Origin: DASZJY01 sp036260255
GTDB lineage: Bacteria > Actinomycetota > Acidimicrobiia > Acidimicrobiales > AC-14
Direction: 5' to 3'
Assembly: GCA_036260255.1 (NCBI GenBank)
Contig: DATAAF010000077.1
Span: 1 to 51,937 of the forward strand
Length of the DNA: 51,937 nt
This document shows positions 19,626-27,960 of the stretch, piece after piece. The position numbers and the translations under genes were made by a program. The first letter of the stretch is position 1; the number at the start of each line of letters is the position of its first letter. Under the pieces are notes generated by a model. That model saw nothing but the letters and a program-made list of their open reading frames with translations, ran no database searches and had not been told where the DNA came from.

Positions 19626-21251
19626 TCATCCCGGACGGAAGCGGACCAGCCCGGTGCGCTCCAACGCCTTCTTCGACAGCTTCACCGTCCGGTCCATCTC
19701 GGGCCGGGCCTTGGTGAGGCGGTCGATGAGCAGCTCGCACCGGGTGCCGAACGTCCGGTAGCCCGGCGCCCACACCACCCAGATCGTGCGCGTCGGCCCC
19801 GCCCGGTCGAGCAGCATCTGGGCGAAGTCGGCGGTGGAGGCGCTCTCGTTGCGCTTCTCGTAGTTCACCCAGTCCACCCGCTCCGGCCGGCCCCCGGACG
19901 GGAACGTGAGGTGGACGAGCTGGTTGTCGGGCGGCAGCAGGTGGGCGACCGACGGGCCGACCTGGTCCGGGCAGTAGGCCACCACGTCGCCCGGCTGGCC
20001 CTCGGTGGCAAGCGTCCGGGCGACGCGCGGGGCGTTCGTCTTCTCCGCCAACGTCCCGGGGAACACGGCGACGAGGCCGAGCACCACGGCCAGCGTGACG
20101 ACGCCGCGGTGGGCGCGCGGGTTGGGCAACGCCGCCGTCCCCAGAGCGACCAGCAGGACGACGAAGGGGAACATGAGGGCGGTGTAGCGGGCGGCGAACG
20201 CCGACTGGGTCACCATCCCGGCGACGACGGCCAGCGCCAGGGGGCCGAAGCCGGCGACGAGCACCCCCCGAGCCCGTGGCTGGGCCCGGAGGTCCAGCAG
20301 GATCCGATGGCCGTCGACGGGGTGGCCGAAGAGGGCCAGCAAGATGAGGCCGAAGAAGACGAGGCCGAGCACGAAGGCCGGGTCCCAGAAGCCGCCGGCG
20401 TAGTGGAAGACGGTGTCCAGCATGGCCCGGAAGGTCGGCCCGCCCGCCCACGGCGTGCCGGTGTGGCGCATCTGGAAGAGGAACGACGGCACCCAGGGGA
20501 TGAAGAGGAGCGAGCCGGCGGCCATGGCCAAGGCGGCCCGCCGGGCCTCGGGCCGGTTCGGGCCCCGCCACGCCCGCCGCCCCACGACGACCGCCGCCAC
20601 CGCCAGGACGTAGAACGCCCAGTAGTGGGTCAGGAGCAGCAGCCCGGTGGCGACGGCCAGCACCACCGCCCGTGACCACGAGAACCGCTCGAGCAGGTCC
20701 TCGAGGGCCAGCCACCCGGCCAGGACGAGCAGGGCGAGGAGCGAGTACATGCGCCCCTCGCTGGCGTACCGGATGGCGAACGGTGACGCCGCCAGGAGGA
20801 GGAGGGCGGTGGCCGCGACCTTGCGACCGCCCACCCGCATCCCCGCCAGCCAGATGAGCGGCAGGGTCGCCACCGCCCAGACGCCCGAGAGGGCCCGCAC
20901 CGCGAACGGGCTGGAGCCGAACACCTCCATCCAGCCGTGCAGCAGCACGTAGTAGAGGGGAGGGGCGCCGTCGTGGCGGAGGGCCTCGGACATATCGCGC
21001 AGGGGGAGCTCGGCGATGCTGACCGACAGCGCCTCGTCGAGCCACAGGTGGGAGCGCGCCACGAACCGGAGGGCGATCCCCACCGCGACGGCGATGGCGG
21101 CGGCGATCTGCCAGCCGGTCGGTCGGGCCCGCGCCCGCTCCCGGGGCACGACCTCGGGCCCGGCGGTCTCCGGTCCCAGGCCGACCGTCGGTGGTGCTGC
21201 AGCAGGCTGCTCGACCACCGGGCTCGTCTCGCTCCGCTGGCCCTGGTGCAC
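19626..21251 (-). CDS. GT39/ArnT-like membrane glycosyltransferase
   Basis: The 541-aa product has a 45-residue Pro/Glu-rich cytoplasmic head, then about ten to eleven membrane segments. Loop 1 is SHLWLDEALSVSIAELPLRD, with the acidic pair expected of PMT_2-type (PF13231) enzymes, followed by GAPPLYYVLLHGWMEVFG. A soluble domain of about 130 residues closes the protein. Such enzymes transfer sugar from polyprenyl phosphate to lipid, glycan or protein outside the membrane. GTG at 21251 has TACCGT exactly 6 nt upstream. It precedes the PIG-V-like gene and follows a large membrane protein on the same strand. Confidence 0.82.
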   Translation of the reverse strand: MHQGQRSETSPVVEQPAAAPPTVGLGPETAGPEVVPRERARARPTGWQIAAAIAVAVGIALRFVARSHLWLDEALSVSIAELPLRDMSEALRHDGAPPLYYVLLHGWMEVFGSSPFAVRALSGVWAVATLPLIWLAGMRVGGRKVAATALLLLAASPFAIRYASEGRMYSLLALLVLAGWLALEDLLERFSWSRAVVLAVATGLLLLTHYWAFYVLAVAAVVVGRRAWRGPNRPEARRAALAMAAGSLLFIPWVPSFLFQMRHTGTPWAGGPTFRAMLDTVFHYAGGFWDPAFVLGLVFFGLILLALFGHPVDGHRILLDLRAQPRARGVLVAGFGPLALAVVAGMVTQSAFAARYTALMFPFVVLLVALGTAALPNPRAHRGVVTLAVVLGLVAVFPGTLAEKTNAPRVARTLATEGQPGDVVAYCPDQVGPSVAHLLPPDNQLVHLTFPSGGRPERVDWVNYEKRNESASTADFAQMLLDRAGPTRTIWVVWAPGYRTFGTRCELLIDRLTKARPEMDRTVKLSKKALERTGLVRFRPG

Positions 21252-21257
21252 GCCGGT

Positions 21258-21263
21258 ACGGTA
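21258..21263 (-). promoter_or_regulatory. -10 element, leaderless promoter of the GT39-like gene
   Basis: TACCGT is 6 nt before GTG 21251. The 64-nt gap to the upstream stop at 21316 leaves room for a promoter. Confidence 0.45.
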
Positions 21264-21315
21264 ATGCCCGGCCCGATCGGCGCGGACGCACCGCCCGTGG
21301 GCGCCCCGCGACGGA

Positions 21316-23709
21316 TCAGGAGCCCGGAGGCGAGCGGCCCGCCGTCACCGCCTCGAAGTCCTCGGCCGACGCCTCGACCCGCGCCGGTGCCGGAGGCGGC
21401 TCCGGCGCCAACGCCTCGGGGGCGGTGCCGGGCGGGCGGTCGCCGAAGTCCACCCGCCCGCGCCGGGCGAGCACCACGACGAGGGCGATGCCGGCGATGG
21501 TGAGGACCCAGCCGAAGACGTCGACGGGGGTGTACCCGAAGCGGAGGCTCACGTGGGTATCGGTGGGCACGACCACCATGAGGTTGGGCGTGACGCGCCA
21601 GGGTCCCTCGGCGCCCGACGCCTTCCAGTTCGGGAAGTAGGAGACCTTGACCAGCACGGGTGTCCCCGGTCGGTCGACGTCGAACGACAGTGAGTCGTCG
21701 CCGGTCTTGATGTTGCGCACCTGGCTGGGTGTGGTCGCCTCGAACGGCGCCGGTTGTATCTGGACGGTGCTGCCGATCTGGGGGGGCTGGCCGCCCACCG
21801 ACTGTCCCTCGACCTCGGTGACCTCGACGCGCGGCCAGTCCTCGGGCCCGCCCATCGCCAGCGGCACCTCCCGGCGGGTGGGGTCGTTGAACCAGTTGAC
21901 CGACGCGTCGAGCCACTCGTCGTGCTGGTCGTCCACCCCTTCGAGCACCGCCGGCTTGAACGGCAGCGGGGTAACCAGCTCGGACCCGGCGACCTCGAAC
22001 ACGTGCCAGCGGCCGGTGACGGCGATCTCCCGGAGGTCGGGATTGTTCATCGCCTGGGTGAGGGCGTCGGGCGAGAAGGCCAAGTAGTACCGGGCGCCGA
22101 GGAGCTGGAGGTCGCGGACGCCGGCGTTCACGTCGAAGGTCTTGTAGGGCAGGCCCCGCTGCGGGTTGGACGGCGCCTTGGACAGCAGGGCGGCGCTCAG
22201 GAAGTGGTAGGGCGTGGTGGCCGACGACTCGAAGTAGAGGCCCTCCATCGACCCGATGCACTGGTCGGTCCAGTAAGGAAGGAGCATCAGCGCCATGGGC
22301 GTGCCGAGCCGGTTGAGGTCGGACTCGTACTCCCAGTGCGCCCGCCCGCACCCCACCTCGCGTCCGACCCGCCTCATCGTGTCGATGATCCCCTTGTACT
22401 CGGGGTAGGCGTCCTTGCGCTCGTAGCCGCTGTAGTTCCACCGCGCCCAGGCGGGGATGAAGCTCGAGTCGGTGGTATCGCGGATCGGCAGCCACTTGGG
22501 CAGGACGTGGAGGGGGAGCCCGACGAACAGCCACACCGCCAGCGCACCGGCGAGGGCGGCGGCCATGTTGACCCCCGCGGGCGCGGTGGGGCGCTGCTCG
22601 GCCAGGCGCCGGCCCACGATGCCGGCCACCTCGGCCACGGCCACCGCGGCGAGCAGGTAGAGGCAGAGGAACCAGAACGGGAGGGCCCGGGCGTTCCAGA
22701 GGCGGCCCGGCGGGGCGACGACGAAGACGGTCCCGGCGGCGACGACCAGGCCGGTGAGAAGGAGGCCGACCCGGCGGCGGTGCGCGACCGACGCCACCGC
22801 TCCCACGATCGCCATGACCAGGAGCCAGCGGAGGTTCCCGGGGAAGAGGTTCTTCCCGTACTCGGTGATCTTCTCCCATCCCATGTTGTTCGTGTACGGG
22901 AGCCGCATGAGGAATGGGAACGACCAGAACGCCGCCAGCAGGCCGCCGACGCCCAAGATCGTGATGCCGAACTTCCACCGGGACGGCTGGGGACGGAGGA
23001 GGAGCAGCAGCGCCGCGCCGGCCAGGGCGAAGAGGGTCGGCAGCAGGTGGCTCAGCCCGGTGAGGCCGAGCACGACCGCGGCCAGGGCGCGGTGGCGCCC
23101 CGTCTCGAGCCCGCGGGCGAACAGGCCAAGGAAGACGAGGGCGAGCGACAGGCTGATGGAGAAGGCGAACTCGCCGGCCAGGGTGGAGGCGATGTTGCCG
23201 CCGTAGATGGTGAACCCGCGGTCGAACAGGAAGGGGACGGTGGCGGCGGCCAGGAGGGCGGGCCCCGGGAAGCGCATGTCGAGGAGGCGGCCGAACGCCC
23301 ACGCCGCGATCGGCAGGGTGAGGATGCCGAGGACGGTGACGAGCTTGAAGGCGACGCTGTAGGGGAGGACGAAGCTGAGGACGACGATCAGCAGCGCCGG
23401 CAACGGGAAGTAGAAGAAGTAGGCGGGGAACCCGGCGTACCAGGCGGGGGCCCAGCCGGTGATCCGGCCGTTGGGCAGGAGGTGGTGGCGCAGGTAGTCC
23501 GGCCCCCACACGTGGGAGCCCGTGTCGCCCCCGGACGGCGTGGTGTTGAGGACGAGGAGCTTGGGCTGCAGCTGCACGAGCGTGAAGGCCACCGCCGCGG
23601 CCACGATCGCCAACGTGATCCACGCCTCGGTCGACAGCTCACGCGACCGCACCGATGCGGTGAGCCGGTCCCAGGCCGGGCGGGGGGCCTGGACGCGGGG
23701 GCTTCTCAT
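21316..23709 (-). CDS. Large membrane protein of the PTPS-related membrane family (PF10131-like)
   Basis: The 797-aa product has a short basic head, TM1 at about 28-48, then a loop with NTTPSGGDTGSHVWGPDYLR and GWAPAWYAGFPAYFFYFPLP. About ten more membrane segments follow up to about 410, and then a long extracytoplasmic region (about 420-730) with a last TM near 745. This layout fits the membrane proteins annotated as 6-pyruvoyl-tetrahydropterin-synthase-related, which have nothing to do with pterins and resemble GT-C enzymes in loop 1. An envelope glycan role is inferred from the neighbours. ATG at 23709; no clear ribosome binding site. Confidence 0.7.
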   Translation of the reverse strand: MRSPRVQAPRPAWDRLTASVRSRELSTEAWITLAIVAAAVAFTLVQLQPKLLVLNTTPSGGDTGSHVWGPDYLRHHLLPNGRITGWAPAWYAGFPAYFFYFPLPALLIVVLSFVLPYSVAFKLVTVLGILTLPIAAWAFGRLLDMRFPGPALLAAATVPFLFDRGFTIYGGNIASTLAGEFAFSISLSLALVFLGLFARGLETGRHRALAAVVLGLTGLSHLLPTLFALAGAALLLLLRPQPSRWKFGITILGVGGLLAAFWSFPFLMRLPYTNNMGWEKITEYGKNLFPGNLRWLLVMAIVGAVASVAHRRRVGLLLTGLVVAAGTVFVVAPPGRLWNARALPFWFLCLYLLAAVAVAEVAGIVGRRLAEQRPTAPAGVNMAAALAGALAVWLFVGLPLHVLPKWLPIRDTTDSSFIPAWARWNYSGYERKDAYPEYKGIIDTMRRVGREVGCGRAHWEYESDLNRLGTPMALMLLPYWTDQCIGSMEGLYFESSATTPYHFLSAALLSKAPSNPQRGLPYKTFDVNAGVRDLQLLGARYYLAFSPDALTQAMNNPDLREIAVTGRWHVFEVAGSELVTPLPFKPAVLEGVDDQHDEWLDASVNWFNDPTRREVPLAMGGPEDWPRVEVTEVEGQSVGGQPPQIGSTVQIQPAPFEATTPSQVRNIKTGDDSLSFDVDRPGTPVLVKVSYFPNWKASGAEGPWRVTPNLMVVVPTDTHVSLRFGYTPVDVFGWVLTIAGIALVVVLARRGRVDFGDRPPGTAPEALAPEPPPAPARVEASAEDFEAVTAGRSPPGS

Positions 23710-23763
23710 GCGCCTATGTTGGCATCCCGCGGCAGAGGGGACGCGTCGTCCCCCGCCCCCCGA

Positions 23764-23931
23764 TCAGTCGGGCGTGGCCAGGCGCAGGACGTGGTGGAGG
23801 GCGACCCGCTCACCGTCGGCGTCCCACCACCGGGTCTCGCAGCCGGCGCACGAGTGCATGATCACGCTCTTGCCCCGCAGCTCGAGGCTGATCTCGGTGA
23901 GATCAGCGGCGCGGCACTTCGGACAGCTCAT
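23764..23931 (-). CDS. 55-aa zinc-ribbon protein
   Basis: Reading back from ATG 23931 (AGGGGAG about 7 nt upstream) gives MSCPKCRAADLTEISLELRG, then a stretch with HSCAGCETRWWDADGERVAL, ending ATPD at a TGA at 23764. Two CxxC knuckles (Cys3/Cys6 and Cys28/Cys31) are spaced as in a rubredoxin-like zinc ribbon. The high GC3 and ribosome binding site support a real gene. Function is unknown; a nucleic-acid or protein-binding adaptor is the usual guess for such ribbons. The nearest gene upstream on its strand is the CPBP protease, 81 nt away. Confidence 0.78.
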   Translation of the reverse strand: MSCPKCRAADLTEISLELRGKSVIMHSCAGCETRWWDADGERVALHHVLRLATPD

Positions 23932-24012
23932 GTCGACTCCCCTTCACTCGACCCTCCCAGGTTCCTTAAGCATCGGCACCCCGGGCCGTGGGCTTGAGCG
24001 CCTTGCGGGCGG

Positions 24013-24759
24013 CTAACTCATCGCCACCGCGGCCACGCTCATGGCGTTGAAGACGGCGTGGGCGACGATCGAGGGGCCCAGGCGCCCGGTGCGCACCACC
24101 ACCGAGGCCAGGAACGTTCCTAGGAGGGCGAGGCTGACGATCACCACGACCAGGGCGCCGACGGCCAGGGCCTGGAGGTGGGCGAGGCCGAACAGCACCC
24201 CCGACAGGACCACCGCCAGGCGGTCGCCGAAGCGCCGCTGCAGGCTGCGCAGGAGGAGGCCGCGGAAGAACAGCTCCTCCACGATCGGCGCGCCGATCGA
24301 GACGAACGCCAGCAGCCCGACGATCCGCACGCCCTTGGCCCGGTTGACCAGCTCCCTCACCGGCTCCGACGTGTCGGGATCGCCGAGCAGCGGCTCCAGC
24401 AGCCGGGCCACGACCAGGTCGAGGACGGCATGGGCGACGACGGCGCAGATCGCGCCAACGAGCAGGTCGATCGGCCGAAGGCGCCACCCGAAGTCCCCGG
24501 CCAGGCGTCCCGTCCCCTTCCGCGCCGACGCCCAGAGCACGGAGCCGCCCAGGCCGGCCCACAGGCCCAGCTGGCTGATCGCCAGCCCGCCCAACGTCAG
24601 CTCCTCGTCGCCGGTGGCCCCCAGCCAGATGCTGGCGAAGACGCTCGAGAGGAACAGCCCGGCGAGCATCCCGGCGGCGGCGTCGCCCAGGCCCCACCGG
24701 GGACGGCGAGGGACGTCGGTCGCCGCGGGAGCCGGCGGCTCAGCCGCCCCGGAGTCCAT
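24013..24759 (-). CDS. CPBP-family intramembrane metalloprotease
   Basis: The 248-aa membrane protein has about seven hydrophobic segments and the three CPBP (CAAX/ABI) motifs: EELFFRGLL, then FGLAHLQ, then the C-terminal HAVFNAM. In this family the two Glu, the Arg and the two His form the intramembrane active site. Bacterial members process or mature small peptides or act in immunity; no substrate gene is seen beside it. The N-terminal about 25 residues are Pro/Ala-rich. ATG at 24759 has TAGCCT 6 nt upstream, so it is probably leaderless and monocistronic. Confidence 0.9.
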   Translation of the reverse strand: MDSGAAEPPAPAATDVPRRPRWGLGDAAAGMLAGLFLSSVFASIWLGATGDEELTLGGLAISQLGLWAGLGGSVLWASARKGTGRLAGDFGWRLRPIDLLVGAICAVVAHAVLDLVVARLLEPLLGDPDTSEPVRELVNRAKGVRIVGLLAFVSIGAPIVEELFFRGLLLRSLQRRFGDRLAVVLSGVLFGLAHLQALAVGALVVVIVSLALLGTFLASVVVRTGRLGPSIVAHAVFNAMSVAAVAMS

Positions 24760-24765
24760 GGCGAC

Positions 24766-24771
24766 AGGCTA
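24766..24771 (-). promoter_or_regulatory. -10 element, leaderless promoter of the CPBP protease
   Basis: TAGCCT is 6 nt before the ATG at 24759, with no Shine-Dalgarno sequence. Confidence 0.45.
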
Positions 24772-24779
24772 GGAGAGGG

Positions 24780-25019
24780 TCAGGTCACGTCCCGCCCCAG
24801 GAGGAGGCGGGCGCCGACGGCGGCGAACACCACTCCGTAACCCGGCAGCACCAGGCCGACGGCCGAGGCCGGCAGCAGGCTCCCGTCGGCGAGGTCTCCT
24901 GGCCGAGGGCCCGGGCCGCGCCCTGGAGCAGCCATTTGGCGACCGACGGCAGCAGGGCGACCGTACGTCACGCGGATGGTCCGCATCTTGAGGAGCTCGG
25001 CTCGCAGCAGGTTCCTCAT
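24780..25019 (-). pseudogene. Remnant of an ABC-2 type transporter permease
   Basis: Only 79 codons remain of a gene that normally has about 250 or more. The start MRNLLRAELLKMRTIRVTYG is a textbook ABC-2 permease N-terminus. It is then cut directly to C-terminal sequence. The middle (ALLPSVAKWLLQGAARAL) is readable only in the +1 frame, and the final helix (AVGLVLPGYGVVFAAVGARL, ending GRDVT) is back in frame. A large internal deletion plus at least two frame changes make it non-functional. It overlaps by 4 nt the broken ATPase gene, so the pair decayed together. Confidence 0.85.
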
Positions 25020-25600
25020 GCCTGCGCCTCCCGCGGCCCGGTGAGCTCCAGGAACACCGCCTCGAGATCGGCCCGCCCCGACGTCATCTGGTAGAGAGCG
25101 ATGCCGCTGTCCGCCGCCGCCTGCCCCACGGCGTGGGCGGTGGCGCCGGTGGCGACGACCAGCTCGGGCTCGGCCAGCCGGGCGGCGACGCCCCCGGCCA
25201 CGAGAACGTCGCGCAGGCGCTCGGCCTCCCGGCTGCGCACCCGCACCTCGCCGGCCGACCGCGGACCAGCTCGTCGAGCGTGGCCGCCGCGACCAGACGG
25301 CCGCCGGAGACGATCACCACCCGGTCGACCGTCTGGGCCACCTCGGCCAGCACGTGGCTGGAGATGAGCACCGTCCCCCCGCCCGTTGGCGGGCTCGTCG
25401 AGGATCAGGACCAGGACGGTGGCGGCGCCGCTCGTCGGCACGACCAGCCCGAGCAGGCAGCGGAGCGTCGTCGTCTTGCCGGCCCCGTTCGGCCCGAGGA
25501 ACCCGGTGACCGTCCCCGCCTCGACCTCGAAGCTGAGCCCGTCGACGACCAGCACGCGCCCGAACCGCTCGGTGAGCCCGTCGACCGTGATGACCGCCAC
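25016..25600 (-). pseudogene. Remnant of an ABC transporter ATPase
   Basis: The N-terminus with Walker A (GFLGPNGAGKTTTLRCLLGL) is intact up to TSGAATVL. The next motif is already Walker B (LILDEPANG), so the Q-loop and LSGGQ signature region (about 80 residues) is deleted. Past it the H-loop segment MLISSHVLAEVAQTVDRVVI lies in another frame (from about 25371), and the C-terminal RADLEAVFLELTG is in the original frame. It therefore needs at least two frameshifts in addition to the deletion. It was probably the partner of the permease remnant in a daunorubicin- or Nod-type exporter. A short product cannot hydrolyse ATP. Confidence 0.88.
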
Positions 25601-25654
25601 AGCAGTGACCCCCGCCGTTCGCCCGTTCGGCGGCAGGCTAACGGAGCCGGAGGG

Positions 25655-25885
25655 TCAGCCGGCGAGGGGCTCGGCTGCCGGCTCTACCGCCCGGCGATCG
25701 TCACCCGACCATCCGAGCGGGACGCTCACCCGGTCGGCGTGGTACGTGCAGAGCTCGATCATGGAGGGGTCGGGGTCGTCGGGGAGGTCGTCGAGCCACA
25801 CCTTCCGGTTGGCGTACTGGAACGTCAGGCATGCGGTCGCCGGCGTCCCGCACGCCGGCCTGTCGCAGAGGCGTGGGCGGTCCAT
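25655..25885 (-). CDS. DUF3499-like small protein
   Basis: The 76-aa product has the pattern CDRPACGTPATACLTFQYAN...LCTYHADRVSVPLGW, matching the small actinobacterial DUF3499 family, in which paired Cys/His residues (Cys7, Cys12, Cys46, His49) look like a metal site. Function is unknown. ATG at 25885 has both TAGCGT 7 nt upstream and a GAGGAG directly before the start. It is divergent from ftsH. Confidence 0.72.
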   Translation of the reverse strand: MDRPRLCDRPACGTPATACLTFQYANRKVWLDDLPDDPDPSMIELCTYHADRVSVPLGWSGDDRRAVEPAAEPLAG

Positions 25886-25892
25886 CTCCTCA

Positions 25893-25898
25893 ACGCTA
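25893..25898 (-). promoter_or_regulatory. -10 element, leaderless promoter of the DUF3499-like gene
   Basis: TAGCGT is 7 nt before the ATG at 25885, back to back with the ftsH promoter region. Confidence 0.4.
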
Positions 25899-25964
25899 GC
25901 CAGCCGGGACCGGCGCGTGGCGGATGGACTCCACGATCGGCGTCGGTAGCACGTCCCGGACGCC

Positions 25965-25970
25965 TAGCAT
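25965..25970 (+). promoter_or_regulatory. ftsH: -10 element, leaderless ftsH promoter
   Basis: TAGCAT is 7 nt before GTG 25978. The upstream in-frame ATGs lack such spacing (the ATG at 25969 lies inside this hexamer), so it selects the GTG as the start. Confidence 0.5.
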
Positions 25971-25977
25971 GAAGGGC

Positions 25978-27954
25978 GTGAGCCCCCAGCCCCCGCCGCC
26001 GCCTCGCGGCGCGCGAAAGGAGCGCCCGACGCCGCCGAACCTGCCCGGCCGGCCTGGGTGGCCGCGCCCGATCGTCTGGGCGCTGATCGCGGTGGCCATG
26101 CTGGCCCTCCTGCTCGCGCCCCAGGTAACGGGGTCGAGCTCCGACGACATCCCCTACAGCGCCTTCCGCCAGAGGGTGATCGCCGGCGAGGTCGCCAGCG
26201 TGGAGATCGCCAACGACACCGCCCACATCAAGGGCAAGATGAAGAACGGGTCGACGTTCACCACCACCGGGCCCCAGGAGCTGCCCGAGGGCGACTTCGA
26301 CCTGCTCGTGGAGAAGGGCGTCCGCTACCGCTTCATCTCGCCCAGCTCCAACATCATCGGGTCGATCATCGTCTGGATCCTGCCCATCGCCCTGCTCATC
26401 GGGTTCTGGTGGTGGATGGGCCGGCGGGCCCAGGGCCAGATGGCCGGCATCATGTCCATCGGGCGCTCCAAGGCCAAGGTGTACACCACCGAGAAGCCGA
26501 AGACGACGTTCTCCGACGTGGCCGGCTACACGGGCGTGAAGCAGGAGATCACCGAGGTCGTCGACTTCCTGAAGTCACCGGGCAAGTTCCGGGAGATCGG
26601 CGCCCGCATCCCCAAGGGCGTCCTGCTGGTCGGCCCCCCGGGCACGGGCAAGACGCTCATCGCCCGGGCCGTCGCCGGCGAGGCGGGCGTGCCCTTCATG
26701 TCCATCACCGGTTCGGACTTCATGGAGATGTTCGTGGGCGTCGGCGCCGCCCGGGTGCGCGACCTGTTCCAGACCGCCCGCAAGCAGGCGCCCTGCATCA
26801 TCTTCGTGGACGAGGTCGACTCCATCGGCCGCAAGCGGGGCGCCGGGCTCGGCGGCGGCCACGACGAGCGGGAGCAGACCCTCAACCAGATGCTCTCGGA
26901 GATGGACGGCTTCGACACCACCGAGGGCGTGGTGATGATGGCGGCCACCAACCGGCCCGACATCCTCGACCCGGCACTGCTGCGGCCCGGCCGCTTCGAC
27001 CGCCAGATCGTCGTCCCCCTCCCCGACCTGGACGAGCGCCTCCCCATCCTCCAGGTCCACTGCAAGGACAAGAAGCTCGGCGACGACGTCGACCTGAGCC
27101 TCATCGCCCGGGGGACGCCGGGGATGAGCGGGGCCGACCTGGCCAACCTGGTGAACGAGGCGGCGCTCTTCGCCGTCCGCAGGGGCGCCCAGGAGATCCA
27201 CATGCAGGACTTCGAGTCGGCGCGCGACCGGGTGCTCATGGGCCAGCGGCGGGAGTCGATGGCGATCTCCGACGAGGAGAAGGAGGTCATCGCCTACCAC
27301 GAGGGCGGCCATGCCGTGCTGGCCTACGTGACGGAGCACGCCGACCCGGTGCACAAGGTGACGATCCTCCCCACCGGCATGGCCCTGGGCGTCACCCAGC
27401 AGCTACCGCTGGAGGAGCGCCACATCTACCAGCGGCCCTATATCGAGGACTCGCTGGTCGTCCGCCTGGGAGGGCGCATGGCCGAGGAGCTGATATTCGG
27501 CACGATCTCGACCGGCGCCAACAACGACCTGGTCGGGTGCACCGAGCTGGCCCGCAAGATGGTGCGGGAGTGGGGCATGAGCGACCGTATCGGCCCGATG
27601 GCGTGGGGGTCGCAGGGCATGGTCTTCCTGGGCGAGGACCTCATGCACAGCCGCGAGTACAGCGACGAGACGGCGAGGGTGATCGACGAGGAGGTCGAGC
27701 GCATCCTGCGTGAGCAGGAGGACCGGGCCCGCGAGGGGCTGCGCCGCCACCGCGACGGCCTCGACGCGGTCGCCCGTGCCCTGCTCGAGCACGAGACGAT
27801 CGACGGGGCCGAGGTCGGCCGCCTGGTCGACGAGGCCGCTGGCCACCAGGTCCGCCGCCGCCCGCCCCGCCCGCCCGACGCGGACAACGACGGCGCGCCG
27901 GTGCGGGCCGCCGCCGGGTCGGCCCCCGACGGGGCCCGGCGCGCCACCCGCTGA
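25978..27954 (+). CDS. ftsH: ATP-dependent zinc metalloprotease FtsH
   Basis: From GTG 25978 the product is 658 aa. It has a Pro/Arg-rich N-terminus, TM1 (about 30-48), an extracytoplasmic domain (about 50-120) and TM2 (about 123-145). The AAA+ module has Walker A GPPGTGKT, Walker B IIFVDEVDS and the second region of homology ATNRPDILDPALLRPGRFDR, with pore motif MFVGVG. The M41 protease has zinc motif HEGGHAV. The C-terminal about 40 residues are Pro/Arg/Asp-rich and disordered. It degrades misfolded membrane proteins and short-lived regulators. sufD begins 6 nt after its stop, so the SUF genes may be read from the same transcript. Confidence 0.96.
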   Translation: MSPQPPPPPRGARKERPTPPNLPGRPGWPRPIVWALIAVAMLALLLAPQVTGSSSDDIPYSAFRQRVIAGEVASVEIANDTAHIKGKMKNGSTFTTTGPQELPEGDFDLLVEKGVRYRFISPSSNIIGSIIVWILPIALLIGFWWWMGRRAQGQMAGIMSIGRSKAKVYTTEKPKTTFSDVAGYTGVKQEITEVVDFLKSPGKFREIGARIPKGVLLVGPPGTGKTLIARAVAGEAGVPFMSITGSDFMEMFVGVGAARVRDLFQTARKQAPCIIFVDEVDSIGRKRGAGLGGGHDEREQTLNQMLSEMDGFDTTEGVVMMAATNRPDILDPALLRPGRFDRQIVVPLPDLDERLPILQVHCKDKKLGDDVDLSLIARGTPGMSGADLANLVNEAALFAVRRGAQEIHMQDFESARDRVLMGQRRESMAISDEEKEVIAYHEGGHAVLAYVTEHADPVHKVTILPTGMALGVTQQLPLEERHIYQRPYIEDSLVVRLGGRMAEELIFGTISTGANNDLVGCTELARKMVREWGMSDRIGPMAWGSQGMVFLGEDLMHSREYSDETARVIDEEVERILREQEDRAREGLRRHRDGLDAVARALLEHETIDGAEVGRLVDEAAGHQVRRRPPRPPDADNDGAPVRAAAGSAPDGARRATR

Positions 27955-27960
27955 CCCGAC

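Noticed and set aside
20630..23623. A 997-codon minus-strand frame
   Set aside because: An out-of-frame shadow of the 797-aa membrane protein, Arg/Pro/His-rich with no hydrophobic pattern.
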